From contig JAKART010000112.1 in assembly GCA_021819255.1 (NCBI GenBank), forward strand, positions 1-7,113: a stretch of DNA of 7,113 nt, given 5' to 3'. The notes below the pieces were generated by a model, which saw only the letters and a list, made by a program, of their open reading frames with translations, was not told where the DNA came from and ran no database searches. This DNA is from Acidobacteriota bacterium (GTDB lineage: Bacteria; Acidobacteriota; Terriglobia; Terriglobales; Acidobacteriaceae). The position numbers and the translations under genes are program-made. Shown one piece after another: positions 1-7,113 of the stretch; position 1 is the first letter of the stretch, and every line of letters starts with the position of its first letter.

Positions 1-400
1 CTAAGGCATTTTCAGTGTAAGTGCAACGCGACGCCTCGACTTCCATGGGCGTTTTCCCCCAATGAAAACGCCACTGCACTCCATCCTCTGTGTATCCATC
101 AACACTGAAAATGCTATAGCTCGCCCGCGGGATGAGAAGTCGCCTGGCGACCCGAGGGCAGACGGACAGATAGTAGAGCAGGTGTGCCGCGCGTGGGCAG
201 CACAGGTTAGCGACGGAGAGCGGGTATCGGGAGAGCGAGCACCCAACAAGCGAGCATCGGAGCAGCGTTACCCATCTACTTCGACGTCACCATCCGCAAA
301 CGCAGCATTGACCTTCCGCGGAGCGTGTCGTCTCCGACCCAATCTGAATCAATACGTGAACCATCCCCGAGCGCAACCTCTCTCGTCTCGGCAAAGCCAA
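1..400. other. Gene-free region downstream of the GH59 gene
   Basis: This stretch lies beyond the stop codon of the leftward operon. Open frames exist on both strands, but none has family resemblance, a plausible ribosome binding site or protein-like composition: they are rich in Arg, Ser and Pro, as expected for shadow frames in GC-rich DNA. The left 114 bases form an imperfect palindrome, listed separately. Between 120 and 400 I see no strong rho-independent terminator for the operon. The only candidate is a 5-bp stem at 319-336 with no T-run on either side. An adjacent gene may begin or end just outside the left edge. Confidence 0.6.
6..114. repeat. Imperfect palindrome with two co-axial inverted repeats
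   Basis: Outer arms GCATTTTCAGTGT at 6-18 and its exact reverse complement at 102-114 give 13 perfect base pairs. Inner arms GGCGTTTTC at 48-56 and GAAAACGCC at 64-72 give 9 perfect pairs around a 7-base loop (57-63). Both pairs are centred on position 60, so the two halves are equal in length (51 bases each). A third, off-axis pair, AGTGCA at 20-25 with TGCACT at 75-80, could nest between them. The outer and inner arms begin with near-identical octamers (GCATTTTC and GCGTTTTC). Just outside lies a perfect 8-bp palindrome, GCTATAGC, at 113-120. No T-run follows either stem, so it is not a textbook terminator. It may be an operator cluster, a structured RNA element or a small mobile palindromic repeat. 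The function is unknown. Confidence 0.6.
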
Positions 401-2353
401 CTACCATACGGACAAGTGATCGAATTGAGCGCGATTCCACCCCGTTCCAATCCCGACCATTCCATGCGTGTGTGCGCTGTCGGTCACCGAAGCTAAACTC
501 TTTCCATCGAGCGACGCCGAAATTCGCTTGCCCTGGAATGAAAGCGTCATAGCATGCCATCTCCGCGTGTCGATAGGCAAAACACCCCGCGCCAAAGAGA
601 CCGTTGCCTGCTTATATGCGGTGCGCAGCAGCGCCCAGCGTCCAGTGGCTTCGAGTCTGAAGACATATCCGCTCGGGTACTGGGCCTTCTCATCCGCAAA
701 CACGTTGGCGGAGTCGATGCGGCCAAGCAAGCGGATCTCCCCCTGCCCAAGAAAATGCACCTCAGATCTCAGGCGATAATCCGTCCACTGCTCATCTCCT
801 GCCAGCGTCCATGGATCGGGTCTTCCGCTCCAGGGAATCGGTCTTTCGGTAATGACCTGCTCCAGACAAAATCCTTTGCCCTGCACGCATGGCAAAACCT
901 CAAACGCGCCATCCTGGTCTGACAAATATGGAGCGGCGCCATGCACAGGTACTTGTTGGAAGGAGGCGTGCCACGGAAACGGGAAATGCGCTGCTTTGGG
1001 CGGAGCTGCGGCGCCTCGGTGCTGCCCGGTAGTGGTTGTCAGCGAATAGAGCGAGTCAGGGTCGAAGGTGTAGGAAAACTCTCCATCCTCAGGCAGCACA
1101 TCCCCAATGTGCTCGAAGGTGCGCACGCTGTTGGTCTCCCAAATGTGCACTGGTCCCGCCATAAGTCCACCTTGAATCTGAAAATGGACCGTCTGCCGGT
1201 GCTTTGCCCCGATCGTCTGCAAGACGACGCTCCAATCCTTCGTCTTTGGAGACATTAGCGTCACATAGTCTCCCTCTTCCGGAAGATACCCGCAGGAGGA
1301 ACGAAGATAAAGCCACCCGGGTTGCGCGAACTGAGTCGTGTGGGCAGTCGCCCAGATCGCTCCCTGCACTCTGTAACTTCCAGACCACGGTGAATTGGCA
1401 TACATCAGGCCAGAGTTGGGAGCAGCCAGAATGTCATAATAGGAGGTGACGGGACTCCATATCTCTGTTGCGGTAAAGCCGCCCTTCAGATAGTTGTCGT
1501 TGTATAGTTGGGCGAGTTCCCTGCCGCCAACCGCCCAGTCGCGCGAATGGATTCGCGACGCGCTGGACGCAGGCTGATCTTCACTGGACCAAATCGGCTG
1601 TGCAATGAAACGCGCGGCCGGAGGAGTGGTGACCTTGCCCCGAATGCGTGGATAGTGCACGGTTACCACGTCGACGGAGGCGTTGAGCGCCGGATCCTCC
1701 TTCATCGCGCTCAAGATCTTCCATTGGCCCTCACTGGTTGTTTCATCGCAACAGACAATCTTTGCCGCGATCCCCTTTCGATCCAAAGCCTTGCGCAACT
1801 CCTTCACGTAGCCGGCATCGAAAGGAGTTTCATTCCTGACGCCTGTATAGGCGATATCCAGCCCATACGTTGCATGAGCGCCTTGCAGGAATCCAGCCAT
1901 GTACTCGGCGGTCTTTGGGGAATAGAACGTTCTTACCCATGCCGGGGCGCCCCAGGCGAGCGAGTCCAGCACAATATGAAGATTGCGCTTGCGTGCCTCC
2001 TGCATCAGCCACCACTCATAGCCCCGGTGGAAGTTTCTATCCGTCGCAGAGCGGGCATAGCTGGGTTCGGATCCATCAGTTGAGTTTGCATCTGCGCCTA
2101 TCTCGACCTTCAAATGCTGGAGCGCAGCTCCATAATCCGGCTTGAAAAGATAATCCAAAATCTGGCTTCGTTGCGGCTCAGGATAATCAATGAGCAGGCG
2201 TGAGGACGCACCAGCGCTCACGGCGCCGATGCCATAAAACACCTGCCCTTTGATACGCCCATCCAGAATTACAGAGGCATCCTCATGCTGCGCACCTGCC
2301 AGGCTGCATCCCAGCAGCACCAGGCCTAGCCCAGCGCAGAAGATTTTTTTCAT
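401..2353 (-). CDS. Exported GH59 galactosylceramidase-like beta-galactosidase
   Basis: This 650-residue protein is colinear with animal galactocerebrosidase (GALC, family GH59), which cleaves beta-galactosyl bonds by a retaining mechanism. The N-terminal signature GIGAVSAGASSRLL (41-54) and SQILDYLFKP (63-72) match the GALC barrel. The acid/base is Glu175 in GVRNE and the nucleophile is Glu258 in IWSSED. Thr92, Trp134, Asn174 and Trp299 fit known GALC sugar-binding positions. Residues about 330-450 form the beta-sandwich, including AHTTQFAQPGW, and about 460-650 the lectin-like domain ending AQFDHLSVW. Length is normal for the family. The leader MKKIFCAGLGLVLLGC holds a possible lipobox (LLGC, Cys16); cleavage after Ala21 is the alternative. 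The chosen ATG has GAAGGG 7 bases upstream; the frame extends 17 codons further, into the MFS gene, but that would bury the signal peptide. The GALC loop carrying Arg380 looks shortened. The family call is firm; the natural substrate is unknown. Confidence 0.93.
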   Translation of the reverse strand: MKKIFCAGLGLVLLGCSLAGAQHEDASVILDGRIKGQVFYGIGAVSAGASSRLLIDYPEPQRSQILDYLFKPDYGAALQHLKVEIGADANSTDGSEPSYARSATDRNFHRGYEWWLMQEARKRNLHIVLDSLAWGAPAWVRTFYSPKTAEYMAGFLQGAHATYGLDIAYTGVRNETPFDAGYVKELRKALDRKGIAAKIVCCDETTSEGQWKILSAMKEDPALNASVDVVTVHYPRIRGKVTTPPAARFIAQPIWSSEDQPASSASRIHSRDWAVGGRELAQLYNDNYLKGGFTATEIWSPVTSYYDILAAPNSGLMYANSPWSGSYRVQGAIWATAHTTQFAQPGWLYLRSSCGYLPEEGDYVTLMSPKTKDWSVVLQTIGAKHRQTVHFQIQGGLMAGPVHIWETNSVRTFEHIGDVLPEDGEFSYTFDPDSLYSLTTTTGQHRGAAAPPKAAHFPFPWHASFQQVPVHGAAPYLSDQDGAFEVLPCVQGKGFCLEQVITERPIPWSGRPDPWTLAGDEQWTDYRLRSEVHFLGQGEIRLLGRIDSANVFADEKAQYPSGYVFRLEATGRWALLRTAYKQATVSLARGVLPIDTRRWHAMTLSFQGKRISASLDGKSLASVTDSAHTHGMVGIGTGWNRAQFDHLSVW

Positions 2354-2360
2354 GATGTGA

Positions 2361-2366
2361 CCCTTC
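2361..2366 (-). promoter_or_regulatory. Ribosome binding site of the GH59 gene
   Basis: On the minus strand this reads GAAGGG, 7 bases before the ATG at 2353. It lies wholly in the 19-base gap after the MFS stop codon. It decides the start: the in-frame upstream ATG at 2404 lies inside the MFS coding region and would put 17 polar residues in front of the signal peptide. Confidence 0.75.
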
Positions 2367-2372
2367 GTGAAC

Positions 2373-3776
2373 TTACCGTTGCTCCTTGCACCAGAACTCC
2401 CCAATCTCCTCCAGGGTTCTACCTTTTGTTTCTGGTACCAGCTTCCATACCAGCAGAAAAGTCAGCGCGCACAGAGAGCTGTACAGAAAAAATGCTCCTG
2501 TAGCGGTGAGAGCGTGTACCAGGGAAAGAAAGGTAAATGTCAAGGCACAACTGGCAACCCAGAGAGCCAGGTTGGCCACCGACATGGCCTTTCCACGGAC
2601 ATTCGTGGGTAGAAGCTCCGCCATTAGTGTCCAGGTGACTGGCCCGAGCCCGACGGCGAATGCTGCCACACAGAGCAGGATAGAGCCCAGCATGAATAAT
2701 GCCGGCGGCGTTCGTATGCTGAAAACGATGCCCAGCAGGAGCTGGCAGATCGCCATGCTGCCGCTGGAGAACATGAGTAGTGCTCGGCGTCCGGAGCGCT
2801 CGATCAGCCAAAGCGCGAGCACGGTAATCGCGAAGTTCACCAGGCCGATCAAGGTATTCATCCCAATCGCGGAGGAGTGGCCCCGGCTGTGGAACTCACG
2901 CTCCCAGAGGAGCGAGCCGTAAAAGAGAACCGTATTGATTCCTGTGATCTGTTGCAAAACCGCAAGGGCAATGATGAGATACATCGGGCGCCGCAGCGAC
3001 GGGGCGAACAGATCATGGAAGGTCCCAGCTTCCTCGAGCAACGACTCACGGATTCGCTCCACCTGCGCCTGCCCCTCCTCCACGCCTTCCGTGCGCTCGA
3101 GCACGGCGCACGCATCACCTTCCCTCCCCTTTTCCATCAGCCAGCGCGGACTCTCCGGCACCAGCAAGATACCGGCGAATAGCGCCAGCGCCGGAACCAA
3201 CGCAACCGCAAACATCCACCGCCAACTCGCAGCTCCGGAGAAGGACAGAACCCAGTTGGTGAAGTAGGCAAGCAGAATCCCGGTTACGATGGCCATCTGA
3301 TTCAGCGAAACCAGACGCCCGCGAATACGCGCCGGGGCCACCTCCGCAATATAGAGAGGCGCAACCATGGATGCAATGCCGATCGCGACTCCTCCAACCA
3401 TCCGCGCCGCACCAAATTCTGCGAAGGTCCGTGGCAGGGCCGCGGCCAGTGACGAAGCTCCAAACAGCAAGGCGGAGATGGAGAGAACCCGACGGCGCCC
3501 GTGGCGGTCCGCCAACCAGCCTGCGATCGCCGCGCCGGCGATGCAGCCCATGAGCAGGAAACTCACGGCCAGCTCGGTTTGGAAGTCATTCAAGTGGAAT
3601 TGCGCTCGCAGAAAGACGATTGCGCCGTTGATCACGGCGATGTCGAAGCCAAAGAGTAGTCCGGCGATCGCCGCCACGCCGGAAACCAACCAACAGTAGA
3701 CTGTCTCCTGACGCCTCTGCGAGAGACTCTCCCGCCGCCCGCCGACAGGCGTTCCTGGAATGGAGACGCTAGGCAT
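2373..3776 (-). CDS. MFS sugar porter (sugar:H+ symporter type)
   Basis: This 467-residue inner-membrane permease belongs to the sugar porter family of the major facilitator superfamily (relatives: XylE, GalP, AraE, GLUTs). It has about 12 membrane segments. Visible signatures are GFDIAVINGA (43-52), the loop 2-3 motif GWLADRHGRRR (86-96), APLYIAEVAPARIRGR (139-154), PESPRWL (207-213), QQITGIN (275-281), LIERSGRR (324-331), GPVTWTLMAELLP (378-390) and the C-terminal PETKGRTLEEI (448-458). Gln160, Gln275, Gln276, Asn281 and Trp382 match sugar-contacting positions in XylE, so the binding site looks intact. The ATG at 3776 overlaps the end of the DUF5107-TPR gene by 8 bases and has GGGGAGG 6 bases upstream; the in-frame TTG at 3791 is too close to that sequence to be the start. 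The gene is followed 19 bases on by the exported GH59 hydrolase, so it probably imports the released monosaccharide. The exact sugar (galactose, glucose, xylose) cannot be read from the sequence. Confidence 0.93.
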   Translation of the reverse strand: MPSVSIPGTPVGGRRESLSQRRQETVYCWLVSGVAAIAGLLFGFDIAVINGAIVFLRAQFHLNDFQTELAVSFLLMGCIAGAAIAGWLADRHGRRRVLSISALLFGASSLAAALPRTFAEFGAARMVGGVAIGIASMVAPLYIAEVAPARIRGRLVSLNQMAIVTGILLAYFTNWVLSFSGAASWRWMFAVALVPALALFAGILLVPESPRWLMEKGREGDACAVLERTEGVEEGQAQVERIRESLLEEAGTFHDLFAPSLRRPMYLIIALAVLQQITGINTVLFYGSLLWEREFHSRGHSSAIGMNTLIGLVNFAITVLALWLIERSGRRALLMFSSGSMAICQLLLGIVFSIRTPPALFMLGSILLCVAAFAVGLGPVTWTLMAELLPTNVRGKAMSVANLALWVASCALTFTFLSLVHALTATGAFFLYSSLCALTFLLVWKLVPETKGRTLEEIGEFWCKEQR

Positions 3777-6700
3777 GAGTCGCCTCCCCAAGCAGGTTGG
3801 GAAGGCTTAAGTGAAGAGTCTCCTGGCGCGCGTCGAAGTTGCTTCGATCCATCTCAACCACGTGCTGAAAAAGAGTGCGAGCTCGATGGAGATCCCCCAT
3901 CCCCATCATGGCAAAAGCCTCCAGCATCAGGCTCTCCACCAGGCTTCTCCGGGAAAGATCTTCTTCGAAGAGGAGAAGATTGGGCAGCGATGTGGAGAAG
4001 TAGTCTACAACGGGCTCCTGCTTTGTTCTCGTGTGTGACTCGTGAAGGAGACGTTCCAGCTCCAGATCCGCCTCCTCGCGGCGACCGAGTTTGCGCAGTG
4101 CAAGCGCCCGATAATAGCTGTGTACCGACGGGGCGGGCAATGGCAGGGATGCCGCAACGTAGAACTCTCTTGCCTGATCCATGTCTCCACTGGCTTCCAG
4201 GGCCTGCCCCTGCCAGTAATCAAGATGACGCTCCAGTGTCAACAGGTGCTTACCCTCTCCCAGATTCTCCGGATAGAGTTTGGCCCTTTGGAACGCCTCC
4301 AGCGCGGCTACCAGGTCCCCATTCAAGATCGCTCTACGTCCTAAAGCGAGATTTGTCTGCACCCATTGTCCGGAGACCACCCCCTCGCCGCCTTCCCAAG
4401 GACTGAATCTCCGGTCCATGAGGGTCTGCAGGGCTTTCTCGTGCCTGCCTGCAAGGTTGAGCAGAGCCACGTACTCGACGCTGAGATCGTCTCGCTCCGC
4501 AACCAAGGCGAGATCAGCTTCCAAAGCGGCGAGGCGTTCCTCCGGAGTGTGTTGCAGCCGCTTTCGCAACTGATCGAACTCATATAGAAGGCGCGAATCT
4601 GAACGGTTGCAGTCGATGGCTTTAAGATAGGCGGCCAGCGCTGCCTCCCGATCATTTCGAATGTTATACTCCGCAATTCCCAGGTTCCTCCAGGGGATGG
4701 CGAAGTTGGGATCGGCCGCAACGGAAGTTCGCCAGCACGCAATGGCATTGGCGTAGCGCTTTCGGTCGTAATAAAGGTTTCCCAGATAGTAGTTCGCCTT
4801 TGCATCCTGAGGGTCTCGCTCGATTGCCCGTTCGAGAACCAGCATCTCTTCCAGGCGCGATGGAAAGCAGTGGAGTGGCGAAGCCAGCGATGCCCTTCGC
4901 CAGTAGATCTCCGCCTCCGGCACTGCGCCTCTGCGCTCCGCTAGCCATGCCAAGGTATAAAGGGTCATGGGATACTCCGTGCCTGTCTCCTCGACCACCT
5001 TGGCCAACAGCTGCCAAGCTTCCCCATACAGACCGGCGCCTGCATAGTCGTAGGTAATGTCAAGCCCCGTTTGGATGTCGCCGTGGAGCATGACTGCCAG
5101 ATCGCGCCAAGCGGACGAGGAGGGAGTTTCGAGAAACATTCTTTCGGCGTGAGCAAAAAGATCCAGCCGATCCTTGCCGAGGGTTGATTGCACTTGCTGA
5201 CGAGCCTCTTCGTGACGGCCCATACGCCGCAGAACGGCGGATCGCAGATCGCAAGCTTGCAGGTTTTCCCGGCCGCTACGCAGACACTCCTCCAGATGGG
5301 CAAGAGCAAGCTCAAAGTCGCCTCGCATCGCGGCCAGTTTGGCGAGTTCGTAGTACCCGGCGTTGTGCCAGGCTTCGTTCCAGGTAGCTTTATAGAAGGC
5401 CTCATAGGCTTCCGCTGGACGCTGCTGCCAGGCTAACGCAAGCCCAAGATTGAAAAATGGCTCTCCATCCCTCGGATTCGGATTCAGGCGGGTAAGGCGT
5501 GCGATGCTCTTGCGGAAAAGTTCCTCCGCGCGATGGAACTCTCCTCTGCGCAGCGCCATCAAGCCCAGCACATGGTTCACCCGAGCATCTCCCGGATCCC
5601 GCCGCAAGGCTTCCGCCCAGTAAGCCTCGGGAGAACGCGTCGCATGGCGGTATTGCTCCAGATGAAGACCAGCAAGATACAACTCCTCCACGGTAGAGAT
5701 CTCCTGCGGCGGCGGCGGCTCCGTGGCCGCCTCTGGCAGATCGACCCCGGTTGGCTCTTCGGGCGCATACTCCAGAAAGACATGGGAGCTAATATCCCGC
5801 AGCTCAAAGCGAAGCTCGCTCAGCTTCCACGCACTTTGGAACTCGCCGATCCACGGTTTGCCGGGCTCCATCTCGATGTCCGCATGAAAGACGATGCTCT
5901 CGCCACGGCGCGCCATCACCCTGCATCCAACTATGCGCTTCGGGGTACAAACCCCCAGACGAATGCTTGTTCCCAATTCCGCTACGCTCAGGGCCGCGTG
6001 AAGGTTGGCGCAGGTCACAGGGCCGATCTTTTGAATCGGATACCAGAATTGACTAAAGATCTTGGTCTCATAGGGCGCGAGCCATGAAAAATCCGGCTGG
6101 TTATCCGTATAGACGCCAGCCATCAACTCAACATACGGCCCGTCTTCATCCGTGAGATTCCGATCCCAGGCGTGGCCAAAGTCACCATTTCCCCAGGTCC
6201 AAAGCTTCTTCCCGGGAGCGATATGGCGGTCCGCAACATGGACAAACCCCGCGTCTTTTTCGTGATCGTAGCCGCCGAAGAAGTCGAAGTTGGACGCTCC
6301 GACCATATAGGAGGTTGGTACCGGAATGTTTTTGTACCAACGGAGATCGACCTCTGCCGTATAGTCCGCCCCGTAGTAGAAGTTCCTGGCTATGGGAAAA
6401 GACGAGACCGCACGCTTGGCATGGTCGGCGACAAAGTGAACATCGGGAGGGAAAAATGCCTGATACAGGCCGTGTACGCGTACGGCTACGTTGGCCCACC
6501 ACAAGAACGTCTGGGTAAACGGAGTCCGGTTGTAAAGCCGCACCTTCGCCTCCACCAGCGAGCAGTTCGGATGCAGACAGATTCCCACCATGCCTTTCAT
6601 GCGCAGCATGGGGTCATGGTCGCTGAGCCATACAGTGACGCTGCCATCTTCGGAGTGTTCGACGGCAGCGTGAACGGGCATAAAGGTGGAGGGACGGTGG

Positions 6701-7077
6701 TGTTGCGGCCAGTTAAACTCGACGCCCCCGGAGATCCAGGGTCCCAGCAGACCCACCAGGGCCGGTTTGATCACGTTCTGGCGGTAGAAGAAGTCATAGC
6801 CATTCGTCTTGTCCTGTCCGATGTGAATGCGGCCGCCTATCTCAGGGAGGATCATGAGACGCACATACTCATTTTCGAGATAGATCGCCCGATAGCTTCG
6901 CTCTGTTCTCTCCTTGGAGATACGGTCCGTGAAGGGATTCGGATAAACCTTGCCGCTGCTGCCCTGATAGACCCTCTTCTCCAGAAACATTGGATTCGGA
7001 TCGGCAGGACCCGCTGCGTACGTCGGCAGGGAAATGGCTTCTTCCCACGCTCGCACCGGTTCCACCACATCTCTCAT
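3769..7077 (-). CDS. DUF5107 domain protein with long C-terminal TPR region
   Basis: This 1102-residue protein has no signal peptide or membrane segment, so it is probably cytoplasmic. Residues about 40-345 match DUF5107, a galactose-mutarotase-like beta-sandwich family: ILPEIGGRIHIGQDKTNG (76-93), FFYRQNVIKPALVGLLGPW (96-114), SGGVEFNWPQHH (116-127), LYNRTPF (181-187), WWAN (193-196) and WDRNLTDEDGPYVELMAG (304-321). Glu317 sits where mutarotases carry the catalytic Glu; this is my alignment by eye. Residues about 345-440 look like a second beta-rich module, then comes a Pro/Glu linker (445-460). From about 463 to the end are helical TPR-type repeats, clearest at 483-525, 536-566, 755-790 and 791-823, with weaker ones at 905-975, 986-1010 and 1048-1080. 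The ATG has GGAGGAG 4 bases upstream. It is first of the visible genes and coupled to a sugar porter and GH59 enzyme, so it likely binds or converts a carbohydrate, with the TPRs as a scaffold. The biochemical function is not established from sequence. Confidence 0.85.
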   Translation of the reverse strand: MRDVVEPVRAWEEAISLPTYAAGPADPNPMFLEKRVYQGSSGKVYPNPFTDRISKERTERSYRAIYLENEYVRLMILPEIGGRIHIGQDKTNGYDFFYRQNVIKPALVGLLGPWISGGVEFNWPQHHRPSTFMPVHAAVEHSEDGSVTVWLSDHDPMLRMKGMVGICLHPNCSLVEAKVRLYNRTPFTQTFLWWANVAVRVHGLYQAFFPPDVHFVADHAKRAVSSFPIARNFYYGADYTAEVDLRWYKNIPVPTSYMVGASNFDFFGGYDHEKDAGFVHVADRHIAPGKKLWTWGNGDFGHAWDRNLTDEDGPYVELMAGVYTDNQPDFSWLAPYETKIFSQFWYPIQKIGPVTCANLHAALSVAELGTSIRLGVCTPKRIVGCRVMARRGESIVFHADIEMEPGKPWIGEFQSAWKLSELRFELRDISSHVFLEYAPEEPTGVDLPEAATEPPPPQEISTVEELYLAGLHLEQYRHATRSPEAYWAEALRRDPGDARVNHVLGLMALRRGEFHRAEELFRKSIARLTRLNPNPRDGEPFFNLGLALAWQQRPAEAYEAFYKATWNEAWHNAGYYELAKLAAMRGDFELALAHLEECLRSGRENLQACDLRSAVLRRMGRHEEARQQVQSTLGKDRLDLFAHAERMFLETPSSSAWRDLAVMLHGDIQTGLDITYDYAGAGLYGEAWQLLAKVVEETGTEYPMTLYTLAWLAERRGAVPEAEIYWRRASLASPLHCFPSRLEEMLVLERAIERDPQDAKANYYLGNLYYDRKRYANAIACWRTSVAADPNFAIPWRNLGIAEYNIRNDREAALAAYLKAIDCNRSDSRLLYEFDQLRKRLQHTPEERLAALEADLALVAERDDLSVEYVALLNLAGRHEKALQTLMDRRFSPWEGGEGVVSGQWVQTNLALGRRAILNGDLVAALEAFQRAKLYPENLGEGKHLLTLERHLDYWQGQALEASGDMDQAREFYVAASLPLPAPSVHSYYRALALRKLGRREEADLELERLLHESHTRTKQEPVVDYFSTSLPNLLLFEEDLSRRSLVESLMLEAFAMMGMGDLHRARTLFQHVVEMDRSNFDARQETLHLSLPNLLGEATHA
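3783..3789 (-). promoter_or_regulatory. Ribosome binding site of the MFS gene inside the upstream gene
   Basis: GGGGAGG on the minus strand lies within the last codons of the DUF5107-TPR gene, 6 bases before the MFS ATG. With the 8-base gene overlap this points to translational coupling. It also selects ATG 3776 over TTG 3791. Confidence 0.8.
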
Positions 7078-7081
7078 ACCA

Positions 7082-7088
7082 CTCCTCC
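7082..7088 (-). promoter_or_regulatory. Ribosome binding site of the DUF5107-TPR gene
   Basis: GGAGGAG on the minus strand ends 4 bases before the ATG at 7077 (core GGAGG ends 6 bases before). This strong site supports the start. The next in-frame Met (residue 30) has no comparable site. Only 36 bases upstream are in the window and no promoter can be recognised in them. Confidence 0.75.
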
Positions 7089-7113
7089 GCTGGATAAGTT
7101 TGCGAGAGATCGG

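Noticed and set aside
6..114. Integron attC site
   Set aside because: The expected terminal RYYYAAC and GTTRRRY boxes are absent, the outer arms are too long and perfect, and there is no integrase or cassette array.
1..249. Open frame of 82 codons on the minus strand over the palindrome
   Set aside because: Composition is Arg/Ser/Pro-rich with no family resemblance and no clear ribosome binding site. Its last third simply reads through the palindrome.
319..336. Rho-independent terminator for the operon (CGGAG/CTCCG stem)
   Set aside because: The stem is only 5 bp with an 8-base loop and no T-run follows on the minus strand.
62..496. Open frame of 144 codons on the plus strand
   Set aside because: It runs antisense into the GH59 3' end, has low-complexity protein composition and lacks a recognisable domain. 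It is best explained as a shadow frame.
291..701. 11-base direct repeat CATCCGCAAAC at 291-301 and 691-701
   Set aside because: One copy is inside the GH59 coding region. The repeat is short, occurs only twice and has no flanking similarity, so it is compatible with chance.
1508..2083. 191-codon open frame antisense to GH59
   Set aside because: It lies fully inside a well-supported enzyme gene. The translation has no recognisable motifs.
2354..2404. Upstream ATG at 2404 for the GH59 gene
   Set aside because: It would add 17 polar residues before a clear signal peptide and lies inside the MFS gene. The GAAGGG site favours ATG 2353.
3777..3791. TTG start at 3791 for the MFS gene
   Set aside because: The strong GGGGAGG sequence would overlap or follow this TTG, whereas it sits at ideal distance from ATG 3776.
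5533..6087. 184-codon open frame antisense to the DUF5107-TPR gene
   Set aside because: It lies wholly inside the DUF5107-TPR coding region, and its translation has no domain signature.

Overview
The window carries three complete genes, all on the minus strand, packed as a single leftward transcription unit. In order of transcription they are a 1102-residue protein with a DUF5107 (galactose-mutarotase-like) domain and a long TPR tail (7077 to 3769), a sugar-porter-family MFS permease (3776 to 2373), and an exported family GH59 galactosylceramidase-like glycoside hydrolase (2353 to 401). The first two genes overlap by 8 bases and the third starts 19 bases after the second ends. Each start has a good Shine-Dalgarno sequence. 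The window stops 36 bases upstream of the first start, so the promoter and possibly further upstream genes are outside.

The picture is of a small carbohydrate-use locus. An exported or surface-anchored beta-galactosidase of the GALC type would release a sugar, probably galactose, from a glycoside or glycolipid. The MFS porter would bring the sugar (or a similar hexose) into the cytoplasm, and the DUF5107-TPR protein, which has no signal peptide, would act on or sense a carbohydrate inside. The first two steps rest on recognisable families. The role of the DUF5107 protein is inference.

The organism is a bacterium: operon packing, Shine-Dalgarno sequences and a Gram-negative-style signal or lipoprotein leader all say so. 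The moderately high G+C content, the long DUF5107-TPR protein and the bacterial GH59 are compatible with a soil heterotroph such as an Acidobacteriota (Terriglobales-like) member. That placement is a guess from gene content, not from a marker gene.

The leftmost 400 bases hold no credible gene. They do contain an imperfect palindrome of about 109 bases (6 to 114), with an outer 13-bp and an inner 9-bp perfect inverted repeat sharing one axis. I cannot assign it to a known element. No tRNA, rRNA, CRISPR array, transposase or regulator gene was seen.
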